A stretch of DNA of 5,288 bases from a bacterium (GTDB lineage Bacteria > UBP18 > UBA7526): positions 1 through 5,288 of the forward strand of contig DRGV01000105.1 of the NCBI GenBank assembly GCA_011049955.1. Direction: 5' to 3'. This document shows, one piece after another, positions 5,205-5,288 of the stretch (position 1 is the first letter of the stretch; each line of letters begins with the position of its first letter). The notes beneath the pieces are model-generated. The model did not search any database. It saw nothing but the letters and a program-made list of their open reading frames with translations, and was not told where the DNA came from. Made by a program: the position numbers and the translations under genes.

Positions 5205-5273
5205 CACAGATTATCACAGATTTTTTATCCCAAAGGAATCCCTTCGGGACAGATTAGCACAGATTACAGATAA
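5205..5273. repeat. CACAGATTA repeat cluster around a central hairpin
   Basis: Five copies of ACAGATTA or a close variant begin at 5206, 5216, 5249, 5259 and 5266. Within each flank the first two are exactly 10 bp apart, one helical turn. Between the flanks is a hairpin, TCCCAAAGG (5228-5236), loop AATC, CCTTCGGGA (5241-5249). In the minus-strand RNA its single non-Watson-Crick position is a G-U pair. No T-run follows on either strand, so it is not a terminator. TGTGATAAT (5218-5210) in the left flank resembles an extended -10 box for the 71-residue gene. It may be a dispersed palindromic repeat or an operator array; copy number elsewhere would tell. Confidence 0.55.
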
Positions 5274-5288
5274 TTGATAATTTTGCAC
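5274..5288. other. right window edge, no feature
   Basis: These last bases are AT-rich and hold no start, hairpin or recognisable signal. The upstream neighbour of the 71-residue gene lies outside the window. Confidence 0.5.

Noticed and set aside
5228..5249. Terminator at the TCCC/GGGA hairpin
   Set aside because: No T-run follows on either strand, and it lies upstream of a gene rather than after one.
1..5288. CRISPR array, tRNA, rRNA or defence genes
   Set aside because: No regularly spaced direct repeats with unique spacers, no cloverleaf or rRNA-like stretch, and no defence-family motifs were found.

Overview
The window reads as a chromosomal fragment from an uncultivated, Gram-negative-type bacterium. 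It carries a MEP-pathway isoprenoid gene, which is bacterial, beside a GTP-type PEP carboxykinase of the divergent form that I associate from memory with Thermococcales and some deep candidate bacterial phyla. Intergenic and even coding DNA carries small palindromic elements, as is common in such genomes. I cannot assign a phylum from sequence alone.

All recognisable genes are on the minus strand, so the biological order runs from high to low coordinates. At the right edge (5195-5288) is a repeat-rich leader with a hairpin and five CAGAT motifs. It precedes a 71-residue basic protein made of two tandem copies of one ~30-residue module (4970-5185). A strong 15-bp hairpin (4897-4948) closes that gene. 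A tightly packed cluster then follows: a 43-residue single-TM microprotein (4710-4841), a 57-residue two-TM protein overlapping it by 4 bp (4540-4713), PEP carboxykinase (2658-4532), a 15-TPR exported or membrane-anchored protein (815-2542), and ispE (828 to the left edge), which overlaps the TPR gene by 14 bp from a TTG start.

The spacing suggests a single operon whose PEPCK-TPR junction was split by a ~109-bp MITE-like element (2542-2650) with perfect 14-15-bp terminal inverted repeats and a TTCA flanking duplication. The element is open through its whole length in one frame. It yields a 38-codon ORF that ends in an ATGA overlap with the TPR start, so translational coupling may survive the insertion. 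A second, different palindromic element (630-669) lies inside ispE and adds roughly a dozen residues in frame.

The first 70 bases are an exact reverse complement of 261-330, and at that point the ispE reading departs from the family. This is most simply an inverted chimera at a contig end, so ispE is effectively truncated at about residue 253. Functionally the cluster combines gluconeogenic or anaplerotic PEP metabolism, an envelope-associated TPR scaffold and isoprenoid precursor synthesis. The TPR-ispE linkage recalls the TPR-lolB-ispE neighbourhood of Pseudomonas. I see no defence system, CRISPR array, tRNA or rRNA.
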